From positions 1-64,000 of the forward strand of contig WEDG01005493.1 of assembly GCA_017591395.1 (NCBI GenBank): a stretch of 64,000 nucleotides of DNA, written 5' to 3'. The notes beneath the pieces were generated by a model. It had not been told where the DNA came from, made no database searches, and worked only from the letters and a program-made list of their open reading frames with translations. The position numbers and the translations under genes were made by a program. This document shows, one piece after another, positions 32,173-44,410 of this stretch. The DNA comes from Schistocephalus solidus (lineage: Eukaryota > Platyhelminthes > Cestoda > Diphyllobothriidea > Diphyllobothriidae). Positions within the stretch are counted from its first letter, which is position 1. Every line of letters starts with the position of its first letter.

Positions 32173-32797
32173 TCTTTCAACCCATTTTCCGGTTGAAAAT
32201 CACTTCAGAATGCGGACCCCGCAGGGTTGATTTTCTCTGTAGCAGGAGCTGTGCCTGTGCTTCGTTTTCCAAGATGATTTTAAGAGGTCTTGGTCGAGGA
32301 TTTAAATCGGGTGTAGACAGAGCCTTCCCTATTCTATATGCATTGAGAATATGAATGGACTCGCCGTCCGTCAGCAGCGTTTTTGCATACAATTGAAGGA
32401 GTTCCAAGTCATGTTTAACTCACTCCTTTGGAATAATTGAAGCTGACCCTTGGACACCTTTAATGACATCATTCTGTTTTCGACTCAATCTAGGGCCCGT
32501 TGGTAACTCAGATCGTTCAGCTGAGTGAGTACTGGTAACCAGCTCACTTTGCCTGATAGGTCCAAATGAGCCGGGTGTTGGGCAGGCTGGAGCCAAATCT
32601 CTGCATGACTTGTTCTTCTTAGACCTTTTCTTCTTTGGCTTTACAAACTCGCCAGCCTCTTCAACATCGCATGTTGGTGCAACGTCTACCAGTGATGTAG
32701 CGATGGGTGGTAAAGCCAGATTAGTGCTGATGCTACCCGAACTAAGTACCGGTGGAGTGGCGTAAGGACTAGATGGGGCTCCCTTCGGAAGTAGCTA
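32170..32797 (-). pseudogene. ORF1 C-terminal part of A1 (RRM-like)
   Basis: Read on the minus strand: a lysine-rich patch (KPKKKRSKKNKS), then RLSRKQNDVIKGV, an in-frame stop, and LLQLYAKTLLTDGESIHILNA leading to RPRPLKIILENEAQ (about 32,295-32,250). The last part is the RRM-like nucleic-acid-binding domain common to all families here. A2 keeps the same residues with fewer breaks. Confidence 0.7.
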
Positions 32798-33949
32798 AAA
32801 TTTATAGAAAATGCACGACTACCACTTTTGCGAATTGAGAAAAACTATAATTCTCGCATCTACCATGCTTTAGCTTAGCCAAATCAAATACAACCACTAT
32901 TTTCACGTTGACGAGGAAATGTCAACGTATACTATTGATAACAATTCGGTTTTTGACAAAATGCCTCCTATTGTGAGAACTATAGAATGGATATATCTCA
33001 GAATGTGTTTCTTTTGGTTATACGACTCATAAAATTCAGCTGTAACCATGCAAAAAGATATGCTTGCAAGATTTCAGTGGCCATTTAAACACGTCAATTT
33101 ACTGTGGGTTGTTTACTTTACATAAGCGTCCAGCGTCCCCTCTAACATTAAAATTAACTACCGTCCTGTTGATCCGCCAGGAAAAGGCCCGCAGAAGAAG
33201 GATATGTTGTCACTTGAATAACAGTGCCCTGCAACCTGGTAATTCAGTGTTAGGAACGTTTTTAGCAAATATGAGATCCTGACTATTGTCTGCCCACAGA
33301 TGTTTAGTCTCTGGAGAAATCTAATAGAATGCCCAAAAAGGAGTCTCATTTCTCATTTAAATCATTAACAAAGCGTTTAAAGCCATTTTAGCTAAGGGTA
33401 AATTGTTCCGGTTGATTTAAGTTTGTTAAAATCCCTACTTATCAGTGTCACTTGATGTTTGAAAACCGTCGTAACTAGTTAAAGCAGTGTCACACCAGCT
33501 TACAAAACCAAATCAAAAACTACATTTTTTGATGTGCTTTTAATTTTGACCACACCTTTTTACAATCAACTGAACGACAAATCTCAATTCTTTTGCAACG
33601 CTTGCCTTCTTTTTATCTATTGCCAGCCTGTTTTCCTTTTTGTCCAATTGGTCATGATGAACCAATTAATGCCTCTCAGCACAAGTATTTTCGTTCTCTA
33701 TTTAGACAAATCGTCAACTACCATAACATAGATGTCATCGGGCTGCACTTCGGATATTTGTATTTAGGCCGTATGAGTTCACCAGAAATACTCGGTTCGT
33801 TTGAATAAAGAAAATATAATGCGATTAGATAAAGTTCTGAACGTAGTTCGAATGGATTTTGATATTTTGTGCTGTCTTGTCCCTAAATAAGACAGTTTTT
33901 TACGAAAGACTGAAACAATCCCAGCCACGTTACATGACGAATACATAAA
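32798..33949. other. No gene recognised
   Basis: AT-rich sequence of 1.15 kb with short accidental frames; no motif or repeat found that recurs in the window. Confidence 0.4.
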
Positions 33950-34520
33950 AAGTGGTTTGCTCTGATAAACCGCCAGAGAAGACCTTATGTTTTTCCTTTG
34001 TCTTCTTTATCATGCGAGCGGCTGTTTTCCAGTTCAGTGTAGCTTTTTTATATGCTCATGGCGTTGTGCAACCCCGGTGTTCGGTTTACACATTACTAAA
34101 CTGGTGTACCTCGTGTTATTCACGCATTCCACATACATTTAGATTCAACCAACCTTGTCTGGTTTTATCTCCAAGCTTTCACCCTGAATTTCCATACATT
34201 ATAAATTTTATGACGCCTCAACAACTTCGATTTTTTGTTTTCTATCTCAGTTTATTTATATGTTTTGTATGCCTACGCTCCATTTACATAGAGTTTAATG
34301 GCTGCTGTTTACCCATTCAATGATGCGGTATCATCAGCTACCGGCTCTTAGTACTCAATTCATTTTTCAGACACAGGTGGAAAGCTAAAACGTATTATGA
34401 ATATGCTATTTGTCACCAAATCTACCCTTTCTTTACTTCCTTTAAATTGCCTTAAAGTAAGCCTGAGTAAGGATTGTGAAAAATATTGAAAACTTATCAT
34501 ACGAATCATTAAGCTTCTTT
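33950..34520 (+). repeat. Dispersed repeat Y, copy 1
   Basis: Aligns with 41,860-42,480 through the blocks TTCGGTT-CACATTA, CCTTGTCTGGTTTT, ATTTATAT-TTTTAT, CCATTCAATGATG and AAATCTACCCTTTCT. It is non-coding, and the second copy joins family C 3'UTR sequence, so Y may be an old C-related 3' end. Confidence 0.5.
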
Positions 34521-34899
34521 TTCTTCTCAGGGAAATTAAATAACTGAATAACATCCAAAACAATTATTAAAAAATTGAGTCGGTAGGGGAGTGATTGTTT
34601 GGAAAGGTTATGATGGCGTTGCGTAACAGACTCGAGTATAGTATGCGCCGAAACCAAAGTATTTGTCCCCAGGTAAGAAATGACTTCATATAAGGGGAAA
34701 GTTTTGGGAGTATTTGGTACGGCGGAAGATGGGTTGGAGTGGGAGAGAAAAAATGGAGATCCTTTGGCGGGAACTGGCTGCCCTGGGGATGCTCCTTGGC
34801 AGGTCCGCAGGAGAGAGTGGCAATGACGCAATGAAGCAACAGGCGATCGTTCTGTGGTCCAAGGAGGCGGAGCTTATATTTACTCAGTATTTATAGGGC
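34521..34899. other. No gene recognised
   Basis: Open stretches on both strands (60-129 codons) without recognisable motifs. Confidence 0.35.
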
Positions 34900-35005
34900 C
34901 TTCAGAGGCGTGGATAGGTTTAAAGAATACACCAATATGCATGCGTAAGTATGGCAATGGAAGCTAGGCTAACGCTATAGATTAGCCAACAAACTAGCTG
35001 GTACC
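34900..35005 (+). repeat. Dispersed repeat X, copy 1
   Basis: The block around AGGTTTAAAGAA and CATGCGTAAGTATG recurs in similar form at 41,768-41,850 (AGGTTTAAAGAA, CATGCATAAGTATG). Its identity is unknown. Confidence 0.45.
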
Positions 35006-35385
35006 GCAACTTGCAATATCTTGCAGTTTGCCACGATCAATGCAGTAAAAGTTCAAAGGTGACTTACTCACGTGGTGTCGGTGGGTAACCATAGTGGGCT
35101 AGAAGTCTAAGGTGACTCAGAAAAAAAATTTGGAAACGGTGGCAGAATTATTTACACTGCCTCCTCATTGTATCGTTGTCCTCAGCTAATTCAATGTCAT
35201 CTCGCCACATTACAGGATCATCTGGATTCAGAAAGATTGTATCTCAAGGGATTGCGGTCTATTATCCACCTTCGGGTGGAACTTGGACAATTATCTCGAC
35301 TCCCTGATGATCAAAATCATGAACTGCGACACTTGGGTGTTCTAATTATTAATAGGATTCTGTAAGCATATCCATTCAGCTTCAG
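35006..35385. other. No gene recognised
   Basis: A 65-codon frame at 35,168-35,365 resembles nothing I know. The A-type RT starts behind it. Confidence 0.3.
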
Positions 35386-36785
35386 TCGATTAAAATTCTG
35401 AATTTGTTATCTTCTTATCTGGGCTCTCGCACACAACATGTTAAGAACTACAATTTTATCTCCGACCCCACACGTGTGAGGAGTGGCGTTATTCAGGGTA
35501 GTGTGCTTAAACCGCTCTTATTTTGTCTTTTTTCAACGAGTTACCAGGTTGTTTTCAGAATGATAGGCCTTTTATGTATTTTGACGATTCAAAAAGCGGC
35601 CTGTCAATACAAGCTGGCAGATTGCGACACCGTGCTCGAACTAGTAAAAAACCAGCTTGAAGCCTTTGTTCAGTAGGGCTTCATGTGGCGCATTTCCCTT
35701 TCTGGGCACAATGTTCCGTTAGGGTTGTTGGCGACGACCATCAGCCTCAACTAAGCATAGATTATAACGACCTAAATGTGCCTGGAGTTGTTAAGGAACT
35801 GGGCATATCATATGCCGAAGGTCTTAATATTTCAGAGCATCGCGCCCTTATTGTCTCCAAAGCACGCAGAACTACCGGGTTTATCCTCCGAAATTTTTAC
35901 ACTACGATATAAGACTCTGCCTTTATAAAATTAATGTTTGGCCTGGCTTGGAATACAGCTCGTTTCTACTTAGCCTTCCACATACTAGTGAACAGAAGAA
36001 AATAAAATCGGACGAGCATTTCTTTAATAAAGTGTTTTTTTATCGGAGCACCAAAAGCTGCCGTATCAAGAACGCTGTGGATTATAAACGTTGATCCCTT
36101 ATGGTTTCGCTGATTACAAAAAAGACTCTTTTTTACTTTTTACGCTTATAAACAGTCAAACATTTAATTCACTCACCACTGTTAGGCAGCGTGACCGCTC
36201 TGGACGCAGCAGTCATCGCAATGTCATTTTATTTCTTCCATTAGCTGGCACAGATAAGTATTGTCAGTTTTTTTCGGTAAAAGCCATAATAATATGGAAT
36301 AAACTACCCCAGAATATGAAAATCCTCCAAAATTATCCTTTTTTAAAGAGAACTATCACTAGTTTTTTTTGCATTCACAAGAGCTTTCAGGAATTTTGTA
36401 TGCTGACACGGTGAAATCTGTCTTCCAGCTCGACGGGGTGCGCGGCATCTGAGCCCAATCCCAGGTTTTACCTTGAGGATGATAATGCCATCGCTGCATC
36501 ACAAAAACGGTGCGTGCTTCGGAAGAGAACGAGCAACCGTCCACGGATGCACTCTTGCCTGGTGCGAAATTCCGGTTCCTTAAAAATACAGAGAGACTGT
36601 AATCACGCTGCACTTGTGCAAGCCCTTTCCCGTTCTGAACTGTTAGCATCCCAGTTTTTTTCTCCTGAATAACATAAATTTCGGAAAAAATACCAACAAT
36701 GATATATCTCCTGGAGTTTATTCACTGCTAGCATGATCCCCACTGCATCTTTTTTCTGATGCTGCCTGTAAACTGGCATTAAAAA
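35386..36785 (+). mobile_element. Family A copy A5, degenerate and 5' truncated
   Basis: Starts within the RT (ILNLLSSYLGSRTQ). It shows GVIQGSVLKPLLF (35,485-35,523), an eroded active site (MYFDD, about 35,573-35,587), LNVPGVVKELGISYAEGLN and the end part AIIIWNKLPQNMKI (about 36,285-36,325). The 3' end CTGTAAACTGGCATTAAAA (about 36,765-36,785) matches A4 better than A1/A2, so A4 and A5 form a subgroup. The tail directly abuts the integrase end of the gypsy element G2. Confidence 0.75.
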
Positions 36786-36819
36786 CAATTATTTAAAGTG
36801 AACCGTTAATTCCACTGTG

Positions 36820-37818
36820 AACGGTTATCCACAGTCCTGAATCACGCAAGTCGTGCGGAGAGCGCTTGTGTGACTATGAATGGCCCAGACCGGTCCATCA
36901 CTAAATTACTCGGTAGCCCTCGAGGAACCACATGCTCTCTTAGCCACACAGCATCGCCGACAGTGGAACAGCATCCGTGGGTTAGTTTGTCCTAATGATT
37001 CTTTTGGCGCCTCTGATATCCATGTAGATGTAAATGTGCTTCCTCGGCTGCGATACGCATCTTCTTATGAAGTCCAGTGACGGAAGAACTAACAAGTATC
37101 TGATTGTTCTCAGGAGTGTATTGCCGATCCTTTGGTATTTGCATTTCAAGGCCATCGTGAGGGAGAAAGAAGTCTGCTGTGTCGAGGTATGAATGGTGGA
37201 ACGATTTTCCAGTAAACATGCTAGCAACACATCATATCAGCCTGACAACCCATGATGGCTTTCAGCAACTAGACTAGTGGTATGTTCTTCCGCTCCACTT
37301 GACCATTACCCTGCGGGTGGTAAGCTATGTTGCGAGTCGTACTAAATGGTAAGTACTTACAGAGATTAAGAAGAACTGCTTTTCAAGTGAAGTACCTCGA
37401 TCTGAATTGGTCTGATCTGGAGCATCCCGATCTACATATCCAATCGTTGAAGATAATCTGGTCGACGGTTTTGGCGGACATATTGGGCAAGGGTGCCGCT
37501 TCAACCATTTTAATAAAGAAGTTAACCCTGACTAGGATGTATCGGTTGCCTCTGACCGAGGGTGATAATGGCCCAATTATGTCCACCCCAACGCATTCCT
37601 AGGGGTATCCCGTTAAAAATTGGCCGAGGAGGTGCTCCATTCAACTGTTGTGGCAGTTCCATCTGGCTGCATAGGTTGCAGTACCGAATGAAGTTCCACA
37701 CCGACAGCTTCAGGTTTTGCCAGTAGTATCTGCACCTAAGGAACTTCTCAGTTTTATGGAAGCCCACGTGCCATAATTGCATGCGGATTCTCGTGTGGAC
37801 ATCGTCTACCATAGACAA
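36820..37818 (-). pseudogene. Integrase of G2
   Basis: The zinc-binding part (37,818-37,640) has H-x-GFHKTEKFLRCRYYW and CNLCSQM. The core start MDIIGPLSPSVRGNRYILV lies at 37,586-37,530. The C-terminal part (about 37,040-36,820) has YQRRQKNH, VGDAVWLREHVVPRG and RSGPFIV, a GPY/F-like motif. Frameshifts separate the three parts, and the D,D(35)E glutamate region was not found intact. Confidence 0.75.
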
Positions 37819-38101
37819 TTTTAAGCGGATACGTCGAGGGTACTGCTCACCATCTCAGTAGAACAATCCTCGTTATCCACAAAGAGCTTGTCCTTCACCG
37901 TGTGCAGGCAGTGCGTCTCATAGCTGTGACCTCTCAGATCAGCTGCACTCAGTGGTCGAGTATCAATCAATTATATTTGGTAGATTGGGCTAATATGAGG
38001 GTCCTCCTGTCGAGCTTGTGCCCAAGGACGACCTTGGTCACCTTTTAGTGGCACTGAACTGATGTTTATCAGTGCAAGACGCAAATTTGCTGCCGGGACG
38101 A

Positions 38102-38518
38102 TTAGACTTTCTTAAAGGGCATCATCGTTGTTTTCTGGCCACCTTGACGATATAGACAGTCAAATTTATACCAAGCCAACCTCTCTGGCCATTTTGCAAC
38201 CTGGCCCTCAGCATTCTTTAAATTTAGAAAACAAGCTAAGGAACTATGGCCAGTTTGAATAAGGAACTTGCGGAACCGTAGAAATTGCCAATATTCTTGA
38301 AAAAAGAATGTGAGTGCAAGCATATCGTTCCTTGTCACGCAGTACCTTCTTTCGGCCTTGTTAAGTGGTCGGCTTAAATACTGAATAATACACTCCATAC
38401 TTTTGGCCCGGCCTTGGGACAGAACCGTGCCAGGCGCATAATCATTGGCATTCGTGTAAACTAGAAGTATCCGGATTGCTCGATAATGCCAGCGAACACG
38501 AGAACGGGGCTGAAACAA
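38102..38518 (-). pseudogene. RNase H domain of G2
   Basis: 138 open codons with LVYTNANDYAPGTVLSQ (catalytic Asp of the usual TDAS replaced by Asn), YLSRPLNKAERRYCVTRNDM, LIQTGHSSLACFL and AEGQVAKWPERLAWYKF. Apart from the changed catalytic residues, the layout is that of a Ty3/gypsy RNase H. Confidence 0.8.
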
Positions 38519-38789
38519 ATGCTATCTTCTAACACTTGTAATCTTGCCTCGCACTCGGCTGTGCACTTAAATTTCATTCCCTTTTTTGGTGAACTTGTTT
38601 AAGGGTGCGGCTATATGGGCATAGTCCTTTATGCACTCCTTATAGTAGGATGAGAGGTCCTTAACACCCCTTACGTCGGAAACACTATTTGGCGTTTATC
38701 ACTTCACAATTTCTACTAGCTTCCCTCTATCCATCTCGGTCCAGATTGGGCTACATCGTGCCCCAAGAGCTTTATCTTGTTTCATAGGA

Positions 38790-39910
38790 ATTGATATTTT
38801 GTAAGCGTAAGGATGACCCGTGACTGCCTTTAGCTGTCGACTACCACTCGCAGATTAAGCAAATGGCATTCAAAGTCCTTCCCTAGTACGGTAAGTTCAT
38901 CTAGGTACATGAAAAATGTCTTGAGGATTAACTGCACAAAGCCAAATTTCATAAGTCTTTTGAAGGTTCAAAAGGCATTAGCCAAACTAAAAAGCATGGT
39001 TTCGAACTAATTTAATCCGACGGGTACCGAGAAAACTGTCTTCTCCCGGTCAGTTGGCCTTAGGTCTTCGTCCATATCCGGGTTTTCAGTCAAGAGTAGA
39101 GAATACCTGATGGCCCGAAAGGGCATCTAGGGTCACATCGATACGGAGTAGTTGAATGGAGTCCTTATTGGTCACTTCATTCCATTTACTATAGTCAACG
39201 CGTAACTACAAGTGTTCATCCTTCTTCATAAATAGCACGATCGGGGACGACCATGGTGAATTATACGGCTTCATTTTTTTCCGCTTGAGCATATCATATA
39301 TCATGGCTTTTAACTGGATCTGATAAACACGAGTAATTATCTATGTTGAATCTTAATTGGTAGGGCCATACCCGTTCGTACTTCACGTTGGACAACCTTG
39401 CTCCGTCCGAGAGAACGGACGTCCCAATCGAAGATACCCCTAAACTCCTCTACCAAATCATGTTACTTAGGCGAGCTATCCTTTTCAAGAGTAGATGGAA
39501 CAAAATTATCAACACATTTTCCTACTTTGAATGCATTCATTCAGTGTAGAATATCCGGAACCTCGGTCATAAAGGGTACTTCACTACTACTGAACGGGAG
39601 AATGTTACCGTTAAAATCTAAAGAAATTTAAATACATGAAGAAAATCAGCACCTAAAACGAGGTTCCAGGCTTTGTTAGGACAGACAACAAACTTATGAC
39701 TAAAAAATGTGCACTAATTCTAATTCAAGCTCTACCCTGCCTTCTTGTCTCAAGGGTGTCACATTTGCCGTTTTAAGGCTAATCCTAGGCTTCATGCAAT
39801 AATTTCCTTTAGCCTGCAGCTAATGAAAAACTTTCTGTCTAATTAGAGGGCAGCCTGCCTTTGAATTAAATGAGCAAAACAACTTAGCATTTCCTGAAGC
39901 TGCATCTATA
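38790..39910 (-). pseudogene. Protease region and reverse transcriptase of G2
   Basis: The protease part (about 39,905-39,600) has KAGCPLI and later LVLGADFLHVF, as in retroviral-type aspartic proteases. The RT (about 39,285-38,800) has SPWSSPIVLFMKKDEH, LRVDYSKWNEVTNKDS, LDALSGHQVFSTLD and, further on, FHVPR in place of the YLDD region. This spacing is characteristic of Ty3/gypsy. At least five stops are present. Confidence 0.75.
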
Positions 39911-39970
39911 GCGGAGTAATAAGGCATAAAAACTATGTTGGCAATAAGTATATCAGATTAGAATATTCAC

Positions 39971-40195
39971 TTACCACACTCCGCTTCTTCCCCTGAGGAA
40001 CAATGGGGTCGGGTCTGAAAACCACGTTCTTACCTCCAGTTTTCTCGCCGAGGGAACATCGGCTGTGGTTGGCCACCCCGATGAGAGATGGGCATTGGGG
40101 GACCTAATTGCCATTGGGACATTTGGCCCCGATGACGCAGCTCTGTTGTTATCCGATTGCGAGGACGTTGATGTAAGGGCCTTACATGGTGGCAT
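39971..40195 (-). pseudogene. Gag-like fragment of G2
   Basis: A 74-codon frame directly upstream of the pol remains. It is rich in Ser, Pro and Asn with no zinc knuckle visible. Placed as gag only because of its position. Confidence 0.35.
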
Positions 40196-40246
40196 GTGTT
40201 GGGCTCGTTGACAGATCCGTAGGAAAAAGAGCAGCGATTACGTGAT

Positions 40247-41697
40247 AAATAATGGAATCAATAATCAAGAAGGCAACCATGAAGTTCCTTGAGGAAAACC
40301 ATTTACTCTCAGATCTCCAGCATGGCTTCAGACAGAATCGCTCCTGTCTTTCTAGTTTATTACTCTCCACAGAGCAGTGGACTCGTGCACTGGACGAAAA
40401 TGGTAGGGTTGACGTCATATACACTGATTTCAAGAAGGCGTTTGACAGTGTCCCACACAAACGTCTCATCTACAAATTATCTGAAATCGGCATAAGAGGA
40501 ATGCTGCTGACATGGATCGCAGACTTTCTTACAGATAGATTGCAAACTGTGTGCGTCGATACCTCAAAGTCAACACCTACTTCCGATTCTCAGTGGTGTC
40601 CCCCAAGGCTCGGTATTAGGGCCGTTACTCTTCTTAGTGTACATCAACGACTGTGTCGGCGAACTGGATTGCAGCGCCATCATGTTTGCAGACGATGTTA
40701 AATTGTGGAGGGTCATCAGATCTGATTTCGATAGGCACGCACTTCAAGAGGATCTCAACCGACTTAGCAGCTGGTCTGCTCTTTGGCTCTTAAATTTTAA
40801 CGTTGGGAAGTGTGTGGTCCTAAGACTGCGTACCAGAAGGACCAGTGAGGAGGATGATTCCTACCAATACATTCTCAATGGGCAGCCCCTTTCAATTGTT
40901 GAGGAACAGAAGGACCTCGGTGTTCTAATAAACTCCTCACTTAAACCATCTTCACAGTGTTTAAAGGCAGCTAAACGCGCTACACAGGTCTTATTTGCGC
41001 TCAGACGTGGATTTGTGCAGATTGATAAGGAACTCTTCTGAAAAACCTACGGGGTATTTGTTCGATCTCACTTGGAATATGCCATCCAGGCCTGGCGTCC
41101 GTGGTTTAAGAAGGATTATCTACAGCTGGAACGAGTGCAGGCGAGGGCTACGAAGATGGTCAAGAATCTAAGTCATCTGTCTTACGAATCCAGACTGGTT
41201 GAACTTGATTTGTTTCCTCTAAATTACAGGCAACTACGCGGTGACCTCATCCAAACCTACCGGATTGTCAGAGGCCGCGATTGTGCCCTAGAATTTGCTG
41301 ACTTCTTCGAATTGGCTTGGACGGAACATCTGCGGGGTCATCCCTTTAAACTGCAGAGGAAGTTTGTCCACATGGAAGTTTGTCGGAACGCCTTTTTGCA
41401 GAGGGTCGTTGGAGCATGGAACGGACTCCCTGACGAGGTGGTCCTTTCAGAAACTGTTGACACATTTAAATTCAAACTAGATACTCATTTTCTGAGAAAC
41501 TTTTATCAATATAATGAAGATTGTGTAAACAGTGGCAGGTTGCGCCTGGCCCACACATATCGATGACCCTACATTTTCATTTGTCAGATATATCACTGTA
41601 AACGTTTGTAATATTGACATTTTTGCATGTGAATAGGGAGCTCAAGGGCGAAAGCCTACTTCCCTCAATAAAGTGACTTAAAGTGACTTGACTTAAA
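40247..41697 (+). mobile_element. Family B non-LTR element, copy B2, 5' truncated
   Basis: RT from motif 2a to the end, plus 3'UTR. Frame 40,252-40,701 has QHGFRQNRSC and YTDFKKAFDSVPHKRLI, ending in a frameshift around SDSQWCPP. Frame 40,637-41,041 carries MFADDVKLW (FADD at 40,685-40,696) and KDLGVLINSSLKPSS. Frame 41,072-41,566 carries the C-terminal LERVQARATKMVKN and RGHPFKLQRKF. Only two breaks are seen. The tail is TCAATAAAGTGACTTAAAG and further AGTGACTT repeats (about 41,670-41,697). Confidence 0.88.
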
Positions 41698-41739
41698 TCG
41701 TCACAGGAGCGTTTGCTAGTCCGAGAGGTTTGACGATGA

Positions 41740-41855
41740 TATTGATAGGGTCAGCAGAGGACGAGGGTAGGTTTAAAGAAAAGACCATTAAACATGCATA
41801 AGTATGCCAATTAAAAGTAGGTTGACGCAGGCGATTAGCAAATAAAGAGGGTGAG
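41740..41855 (+). repeat. Dispersed repeat X, copy 2
   Basis: Matches 34,900-35,005 around AGGTTTAAAGAA and GCATAAGTATGCCAAT. Here X stands before Y; in the first locus it stands behind Y. Confidence 0.45.
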
Positions 41856-42480
41856 CAACTGTTTCCTAGTCCTGTGTGGACTATTTGATATTTTTACTAC
41901 ATTGTGCATCCAGGATGTTCGGTTCTCACATTAAAAAACTGATATATCTCGTGCCATTAACGAAATCTAATCCCTTTTTGTGTTCTACCACCCTTGTCTG
42001 GTTTTCAGTTCCAAGTTTTCCTCCTGAGTCTCCACACTTTATTAGTTTGAGTACATTCCAGAATCTCCAAATTTTAATTTTCAGCCTCAGTCTATTTATA
42101 TACATTTTATGTCTACGATCCTCCTAGATAGATTTCCATGGTTGCTATTTACCCGTCCAATGATGCCGTACTATCAGCTACCCGTTCTGATGTTCATATG
42201 GTTGTTCACATAGTGCAGCAATTAGCCTTTTATATTTATTTATACTGCGATACTAAGTTTGTAATGATGATTCCTCTGCGCCTTACATATACAATTTATT
42301 TATTTATTAACAAAAATATATTGGGAGAACTAGTGATCAGGTTGATTTCGTACCCGTTGGGAGAGCTAACAGCATATAAGGAATTTATACTTGTCGTAAA
42401 ATCTACCCTTTCTATATTTCCGTTAAATGGCCTAAAAGTGTATCCGAGTAAGGATCGCTAAAAATATTAAAAACGTATTG
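41856..42480 (+). repeat. Dispersed repeat Y, copy 2, with a family C 3' end
   Basis: The first part matches Y copy 1. From about 42,170 it matches the 3' end of C2 in reverse (CACATAGTGCAGCAATTA, TTTATTTATAC-GCGATAC, ATACAATTTATTTATTTA at 42,288-42,305). The end TCTACCCTTTCT...GAGTAAGGAT is again shared with Y copy 1. Confidence 0.5.
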
Positions 42481-42602
42481 TAAATTCAGTATAATTCAGT
42501 ATATATAAGGGAGTTAGGCAGAGCCTTTGAAAACCCTATTAACAGATAGACACTAGCAAAAGAAGCAAATGTTACATAGCGATAGTCGTTTTAGTATATC
42601 GA

Positions 42603-44146
42603 TCATTGCTGTCGACTTAATATATGTTCATCAAGTAAAAATGCATCAAGTCTTCTTTTAAACATTTCAACGCTTTCAGCCTGAACAACCGAAGCTGGCA
42701 GTTTGTTCCATTCTTCAATCACCCGTTGGGAAAATAAGTTGGCCCGCAGTTCAAGTTTGGCGTGTTTTCTTTTCAGTTTGTATGGGTGTCCTCGGAGACT
42801 TGTCATGTTTGCCAATTCAACAAAGTTGGCCATCTGAAGAACACAATCATCTCCTCTGACCAGTTTGAAGACTAAGATCATATCCCCCTCTGTATTGCCT
42901 ATAAGAGAGATGAAAAAGTTTAAGTCTTTCTAGGCGGCCCTCGTATGGTAGGCATTCCAATCCGCTGACTAGTTTTGTTGCCCTCCGTTGAACTTTTTCC
43001 AGCAGAGCGTAGTCATGTTTCGTCCAAGTGCGCCACGCCTGAACGCAATATTCCAACACCGGCCGGATAAATGTTCCAAGCACGCGCCCAAAAAGCTCCC
43101 TGTCAAAATTAACGAAGGACCTCCTGATTGTGCCTAAGATACAAATAGCTTTTTTGCGATATTCGCACAGTGCGACGATGGTTTGAGAGTTGGTGTTATC
43201 CATATACCCAAGTCCTTTAGAATATTTACTTTCTGGAGTTGGTGACCACTGATGAAGTACTGGTATTCAAACCTAATCATCCTTCTGAACTTGACCGCAG
43301 TCGGATTATTTGGCATTTGTTAAGATTAAGGTTCAGCAGCCACTCATCACACCATGTTTGCAAGCGATCTAAGTTTTGTTGTAATTTCTGCGCATCCTCT
43401 GGTTTTTCAATCGCGTTCCATAACTTCAGATCGTCAGCGAACATTACCTTCTCGCATGTCAGACAATCCAAGCAGTCGTTCACGTATATCAGAAACAAAA
43501 TGGGACCCAGAACGCTGCCCTGCGGAACTCCACTGTGAACGGTTTCCAGGTGAGACTTGACATCTCCAATACAAACACGCTGGCGCCTGTCTGTGAGAAC
43601 GTTTGCCAACCATTTGAGTAGGTTGACAGTCACATCCATTTGACGGAGCTTAAAGATCAGGCGTTTGTGTGGAACCCTGTCAAAGGCTTTGCTAAAGTCA
43701 ATGTAGACCGCATCGACTGACAAACCCATTTCTAATGATTTTGTCCATCTTTCCATGGATGTGAGCAGGTTTGTGAGGCAGGATTGACCACTTCGAAATC
43801 CATGTTGATATGAACTAAGCAAGTTATTCTCTTCAAGATGCCTCATCAGTTCCGTTTTGATTATCTTCTCCATCATTTTGCAACAGATATTTGTGAGGCT
43901 GACTGGTCGGAAACTGTTTGGTGATATCCTCTCTCCTCCTTTATAGATCGGGGTTATAATGGCTATCTTCCACTCGGTAGGCAGAGCCCCCGCCTCCATC
44001 GAACTTTCAAATATCTTGGAGAGCGGAGAGGCCAGCTGGTCTATGAGTTCATTGAGAACTTTTGCGGAAATACCATCTGGGCCAGGTGATTTAGTGGGCT
44101 GTTGCTGTTTCAGAGTTTTTCTTACTGTGTCCATTGGGAACGACAC
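42603..44146 (-). pseudogene. Reverse transcriptase of element D
   Basis: 289 codons without a stop (44,146-43,277), from KSPGPDGISAKVLNEL through WKIAIITPIYKGGERISPNSF, QHGFRSGQSCLTNLL, YIDFSKAFDRVPHKRLIFKL and GVPQGSVLGPILFLIYVNDC to the active site MFADDLKLW (FADD 43,441-43,430). Two frameshifts follow near 43,280 and 42,880. The C-terminal part has LFGRVLGTFIRPVLEYC and RGHPYKLKRKHAKLELR, ending at 42,603. The palm is complete, so the domain fold is intact even if the protein is not. Confidence 0.88.
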
Positions 44147-44410
44147 CGTGCTTATTTTGTTTGTAGATGTGGCAGTACTGTAGTATTCGTCCTCGTCAAA
44201 AGATGTTTCCTCGGTTTACACGGACATAAAGAAATTGGAAAAGAGGCTGGTCTTATCAGAGTTATCAGTTAACCTGTTTCCCTGATTGTCTTTAAGACAA
44301 GGAATGCAGTTGCGATTTCGTTTTGCCTTATTTAGGTAAGCACAAAACCTTTTTCGAATTTCTTGGTATATCATTGACTATTTCTGACTCAAAGGCTGAT
44401 CTTTGTTTTC

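Larger units (their letters stand above)
28888..32797 (-). mobile_element. Family A non-LTR element, copy A1
   Basis: About 3.9 kb on the minus strand, in order: ORF1 C-terminal half, RRM-like domain, endonuclease, RT, 3'UTR. It is very similar to A2 (47.4-52.2 kb) until 32,797, where similarity stops inside ORF1, so it is 5' truncated. It still has the RT active site that A2 lost. Several frameshifts make it inactive. The 3' end runs into a TA microsatellite instead of the family's TAAA tail. Confidence 0.9.
36800..40246 (-). mobile_element. Ty3/gypsy-like element G2, gag end to integrase
   Basis: Read on the minus strand from 40,195: a gag-like end, a protease region, RT, RNase H and integrase, in the Ty3/gypsy order (integrase after RNase H). 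All parts contain stops and frameshifts. It is cut on the 5' side by the B2 element at about 40,246 and on the 3' side by the tail of A5 at 36,785, so no LTRs remain. Confidence 0.85.

Noticed and set aside
37383..37586. G2 as an active Ty3/gypsy integrase
   Set aside because: Only the start of the core is in frame, the catalytic triad is not complete and the parts are split by frameshifts.
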